This document shows, piece after piece, positions 26,052 through 28,492 of a stretch of DNA of 28,492 bases. Positions within the stretch are counted from its first letter, which is position 1; the number at the start of each line of letters is the position of its first letter. Source of the stretch: an uncultured Synergistia bacterium (lineage in GTDB: Bacteria; Eremiobacterota; SpSt-956; JAKJGF01); contig CALARM010000285.1 of assembly GCA_937888925.1 (NCBI GenBank), forward strand, positions 1-28,492, in the 5' to 3' direction. The notes beneath the pieces were generated by a model that searched no databases, was not told the origin of the DNA, and saw only the letters and a program-made list of their open reading frames with translations. The translations under genes and the position numbers were made by a program.

Positions 26052-27631
26052 ATGTTTTTCTTATTTTTTCTCCTGGATTTCTTTTGGGTAGACTTCTGGC
26101 CTGCTGTAATTCCTACATGAGATACCTGGGATGATTTTGTTTGCTCACTATTATTCAATATTATTCTTTTAACATATGGTAACTTAAATATCTGGACATC
26201 AGCAATTCTCCCATGAGGTTCCTGTGATAATCTTATTCTGGCACCATCAATTAATTCTACTGTATTGTTTGGTAGAATTATATTACCATCAGGATAAGTA
26301 AGAGATGATAAGTTTTGATTGACAAGTAGCCATTTCCCTTCATGAAATATACAATAAGCCTGAGGATTACGATCAGCTTCTGCCCCGGGAAATATGTTAT
26401 CAAAGACATGCCATTTAAAAATACTTAGATTATGGTAAATATTTAATTGCCTATCATTCATCCACTGTCCTGGACGGCGTTCTGTTCGAAGCTTAAGTAT
26501 AGGAATACTATCATATTGATATGGTGAGTCACAGAAAGGGCATTTTATCGTATTGGGAGTTAAAATAAACCATTTATGAGTACATTTAGCTCCGTTACAT
26601 GGAAGAAGTATATCCATAGTTTTTACAAGTTCTCTTTCCCAATCCATAGCAGAGGGACGATCATTTGGTGAATGCAACCCTGTAACAAAAGCTTTTTCAA
26701 AAAGGTCACTGAGATATTTACCAAGAATGGTATAAGGAATTTTTAAATCATTCGGTAAATTTGAACGATCCGTAGGATGTTCTACGAAAAGAGCTTTTTC
26801 CCCCATGCTCAGAAGCTCATCTTCTTCTGCTGAACTTGAAGAATTGACTTTAGGTCCACTGAGGGGATGACGAAAAAGTAAAAATTCGTAGATAAGAACT
26901 GCCAGAGCATGCTGATCTGTAAAGGAACATGGAAGGTGACGTTTCGGATCATTTAGAGATAAATGTTGAGTCGCAAGAACTTCCGGTGCTATATATCCCG
27001 GTGTTCCCATAACTTCAGGAGGAAATAACTGCGGAACTACAAGTGAATCTATATCAATAACAGTAGCTGTTCCAATGGTTGGATCAACAAGTATATTTTT
27101 ACAGGATAGATCAGAATGGGCAAGTCCAGCCTGGTGTAATCGCCTTACTGCCCTGGCTATATAAATACATATTTGAAAATAATTAATCCAACTACCCTTT
27201 TCCTCAGAAGGCAAATGTTTCCTTACGTTCAGGCTGGAAAACCACTTCCCTTGTTTTTCCTTTCCCTTAAACAAACCTTTGATAAAGAAATAATTCCCGG
27301 GATATGCTGGAGCAACTATACCGATTTGAGGGTTTGTAACGATACCATTAGGCCAGCAGAAAAATTTTTTAAAATAATCTGCTGATGTTGTAGTAACACC
27401 TCTGGCCCCACCATCATCTTCACATATGGTAGGATTATATTTACCAAGAATAGCTTCTAATCTTGCTATTCTCTGTGGATCGTTACTGTCATTTATATCA
27501 TGAAAAAACTGAACTACATACGATTTATCCGGACTAAAATATGTTTTTTTCATAGCTCCTGAAGGTGGATCATCTACTATAACATATTCTATTTTACGTC
27601 CATCTTTAAGAGTTGCTTTTTGAATATTCAT
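26048..27631 (-). CDS. TerY-associated Ser/Thr protein kinase with zinc ribbon
   Basis: The start is ATG 27631 (527 residues); AAGGAG is eight bases upstream, better than for the TTG two codons earlier. The N-terminal half is a protein kinase fold of the type found beside TerY. It has the opening YFSPDKSYVVQFF, the catalytic loop HSDLSCKN with D174 and N179, VIDID with D193, and GTPGYIAPEV. A zinc ribbon C345-x4-C350...C364-x2-C367 follows. The last 150 residues are beta-rich and may be an FHA-like or similar phosphopeptide-binding fold, uncertain. It is expected to phosphorylate a partner, most likely the VWA or Ig-repeat protein, with the upstream PP2C reversing it. It starts two bases after the PP2C stop and overlaps the VWA gene by four, so the three are tightly coupled. 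Confidence 0.88.
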   Translation of the reverse strand: MNIQKATLKDGRKIEYVIVDDPPSGAMKKTYFSPDKSYVVQFFHDINDSNDPQRIARLEAILGKYNPTICEDDGGARGVTTTSADYFKKFFCWPNGIVTNPQIGIVAPAYPGNYFFIKGLFKGKEKQGKWFSSLNVRKHLPSEEKGSWINYFQICIYIARAVRRLHQAGLAHSDLSCKNILVDPTIGTATVIDIDSLVVPQLFPPEVMGTPGYIAPEVLATQHLSLNDPKRHLPCSFTDQHALAVLIYEFLLFRHPLSGPKVNSSSSAEEDELLSMGEKALFVEHPTDRSNLPNDLKIPYTILGKYLSDLFEKAFVTGLHSPNDRPSAMDWERELVKTMDILLPCNGAKCTHKWFILTPNTIKCPFCDSPYQYDSIPILKLRTERRPGQWMNDRQLNIYHNLSIFKWHVFDNIFPGAEADRNPQAYCIFHEGKWLLVNQNLSSLTYPDGNIILPNNTVELIDGARIRLSQEPHGRIADVQIFKLPYVKRIILNNSEQTKSSQVSHVGITAGQKSTQKKSRRKNKKNI

Positions 27632-27633
27632 TT

Positions 27634-28492
27634 TCAATTCTCCTTGTAAAGGACAACAAGAGTTCGATCATCAAAAGAACCGCGAACATGATATGAATCA
27701 AGCCAGTATTTTAATTTATCTTTTGCTGTATACTGTTTTATACCGGCTAAATTTTTTCTTCCAGCAAGTAATAATGGTGGAGACTTTACAACGTCCTGAA
27801 TGGAAAGTCCAAGTTTTTCTGCATACTTCTCTATAGACTGTATAGAAAAGCGAAATACGCCATTTTTCGTTACCTGTTCACCATAGAGGGAGAAATCAGT
27901 TCTTTTTACTTCTTCCAATGTTTGTAGTTTAGTATTTAACAAAGTTTGTTCAATTTCTTCTTTCGAGCATCCTTTAATATCTATAATACCGTTTAGCACC
28001 AGATCACCATAAAGTTTTAACAATTCTGGATTATTTGGGAAATAATCATCTGCTACTCCATCTGACATAACCATTAAGACTCTTATAGGGCAAATATAAT
28101 GACATGTCTTATTTATAAGGTTTTCCGGTAAAAGTTTTTTCTTTGAAGTTAAAAACTCTGTTTCTCCTGAAAATTCACCGGTATCTGGAATTCCTAAAAG
28201 TTGAAGATTTCCGTTTATATCTATTATGAATGTTATGCCATCACCTACCTGCCAGGTTAATCCAACACTATACTCATTATCCTTATCTTTTACCAGTGTA
28301 TGTACAACAATCAAAAGTGTTGCAGAAAGATCGTTCACAGTAATTAATCTGTCTCCAGGTAAATTATTATGGGCTTCACTATGTTCTCTCGTTTTTGCTG
28401 CTTCTTCTATAGCTTCATAGGCTCTGTTTATTGCTTCATAAAGTTTTTCCCGAACAAATTTCAATTTTTCTTGTAAAAATCTTTCAATATCT
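27634..28492 (-). CDS. PP2C-type protein phosphatase (5' end outside window)
   Basis: The frame remains open to the right edge (D-I-E-R-F-L-Q-E-K before the TTG at 28464), so the N-terminus lies beyond the window and no start is assigned. About 285 residues are visible. PP2C motifs present are VNDLSATLLIVV (the G-x-T-A-like strand), WQVGDGIT (usual N-x-GDS), VLMVMSDGVADDY (usual SDG-x-x-D) and the C-terminal FDDRTLVVL (usual DN-x-T). The Asp residues in the last three are the metal ligands of the family, so the visible part looks intact. An insertion of about 100 residues between SDG and DDRT contains helical sequence. Together with the kinase and VWA genes downstream it forms a TerY-phosphorylation triad, and it probably dephosphorylates what the kinase modifies. 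Confidence 0.88.
   Translation of the reverse strand, partial: DIERFLQEKLKFVREKLYEAINRAYEAIEEAAKTREHSEAHNNLPGDRLITVNDLSATLLIVVHTLVKDKDNEYSVGLTWQVGDGITFIIDINGNLQLLGIPDTGEFSGETEFLTSKKKLLPENLINKTCHYICPIRVLMVMSDGVADDYFPNNPELLKLYGDLVLNGIIDIKGCSKEEIEQTLLNTKLQTLEEVKRTDFSLYGEQVTKNGVFRFSIQSIEKYAEKLGLSIQDVVKSPPLLLAGRKNLAGIKQYTAKDKLKYWLDSYHVRGSFDDRTLVVLYKEN

Overview
This is an AT-rich bacterial segment, roughly one third G+C by eye. Most genes have strong AAGGAGG-type ribosome binding sites, some start with TTG, and two intergenic regions carry good sigma-70-like promoters. I cannot name the organism. The abundance of HEAT, TPR and Ig-like repeats and eukaryote-like signalling domains suggests a bacterium with complex signalling, but that is inference. 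I saw no tRNA, rRNA, CRISPR array, transposase, integrase or reverse transcriptase. Almost every recognisable gene belongs to a family seen in anti-phage or accessory islands.

Left part (1-8134): the 3' end of a PD-(D/E)XK-type nuclease gene cut by the window edge, a second PD-(D/E)XK-type gene, and a 1580-residue CHAT-NACHT-HEAT protein (NLR-like, probably a sensor and protease). Two unrecognised proteins follow, one of them membrane-anchored.

Middle part (8170-16876): a leftward gene series reads nuclease (about 60% identical at its C-terminus to the gene at the left edge), TM2-like/TPR membrane protein, DUF4126-like membrane protein, a zinc-ribbon/DnaB-type ATPase fusion, and a TPR protein. 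It is divergent from a WYL-family regulator. Facing promoters and an inverted repeat overlapping the regulator's -10 box lie between them. To the right is a phage replication-protein-O-like gene, with a structured leader carrying a possible short antisense RNA. After it comes about 300 bp of strongly folded, apparently non-coding DNA that looks like an unrecognised structured RNA.

Right part (16884-28492): five consecutive leftward genes look like one operon. They are a PP2C phosphatase (5' end outside the window), a Ser/Thr kinase with zinc ribbon, a TerY-like VWA protein, an Ig-like repeat protein, and a 1453-residue DUF4011 helicase with a Vsr/DUF559-type nuclease domain. The first three match the TerY-phosphorylation triad and the last matches the DUF4011-helicase-Vsr (Hhe-like) defence protein. 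The VWA protein is unusual. Its MIDAS metal site is degenerate in all three motifs, and it continues into a beta-helix, Ig-like segments and an apparent Hsp70/actin-like domain. My reading is a phospho-signalling module wired to a helicase-nuclease effector. This composite operon is the best candidate here for an undescribed system.
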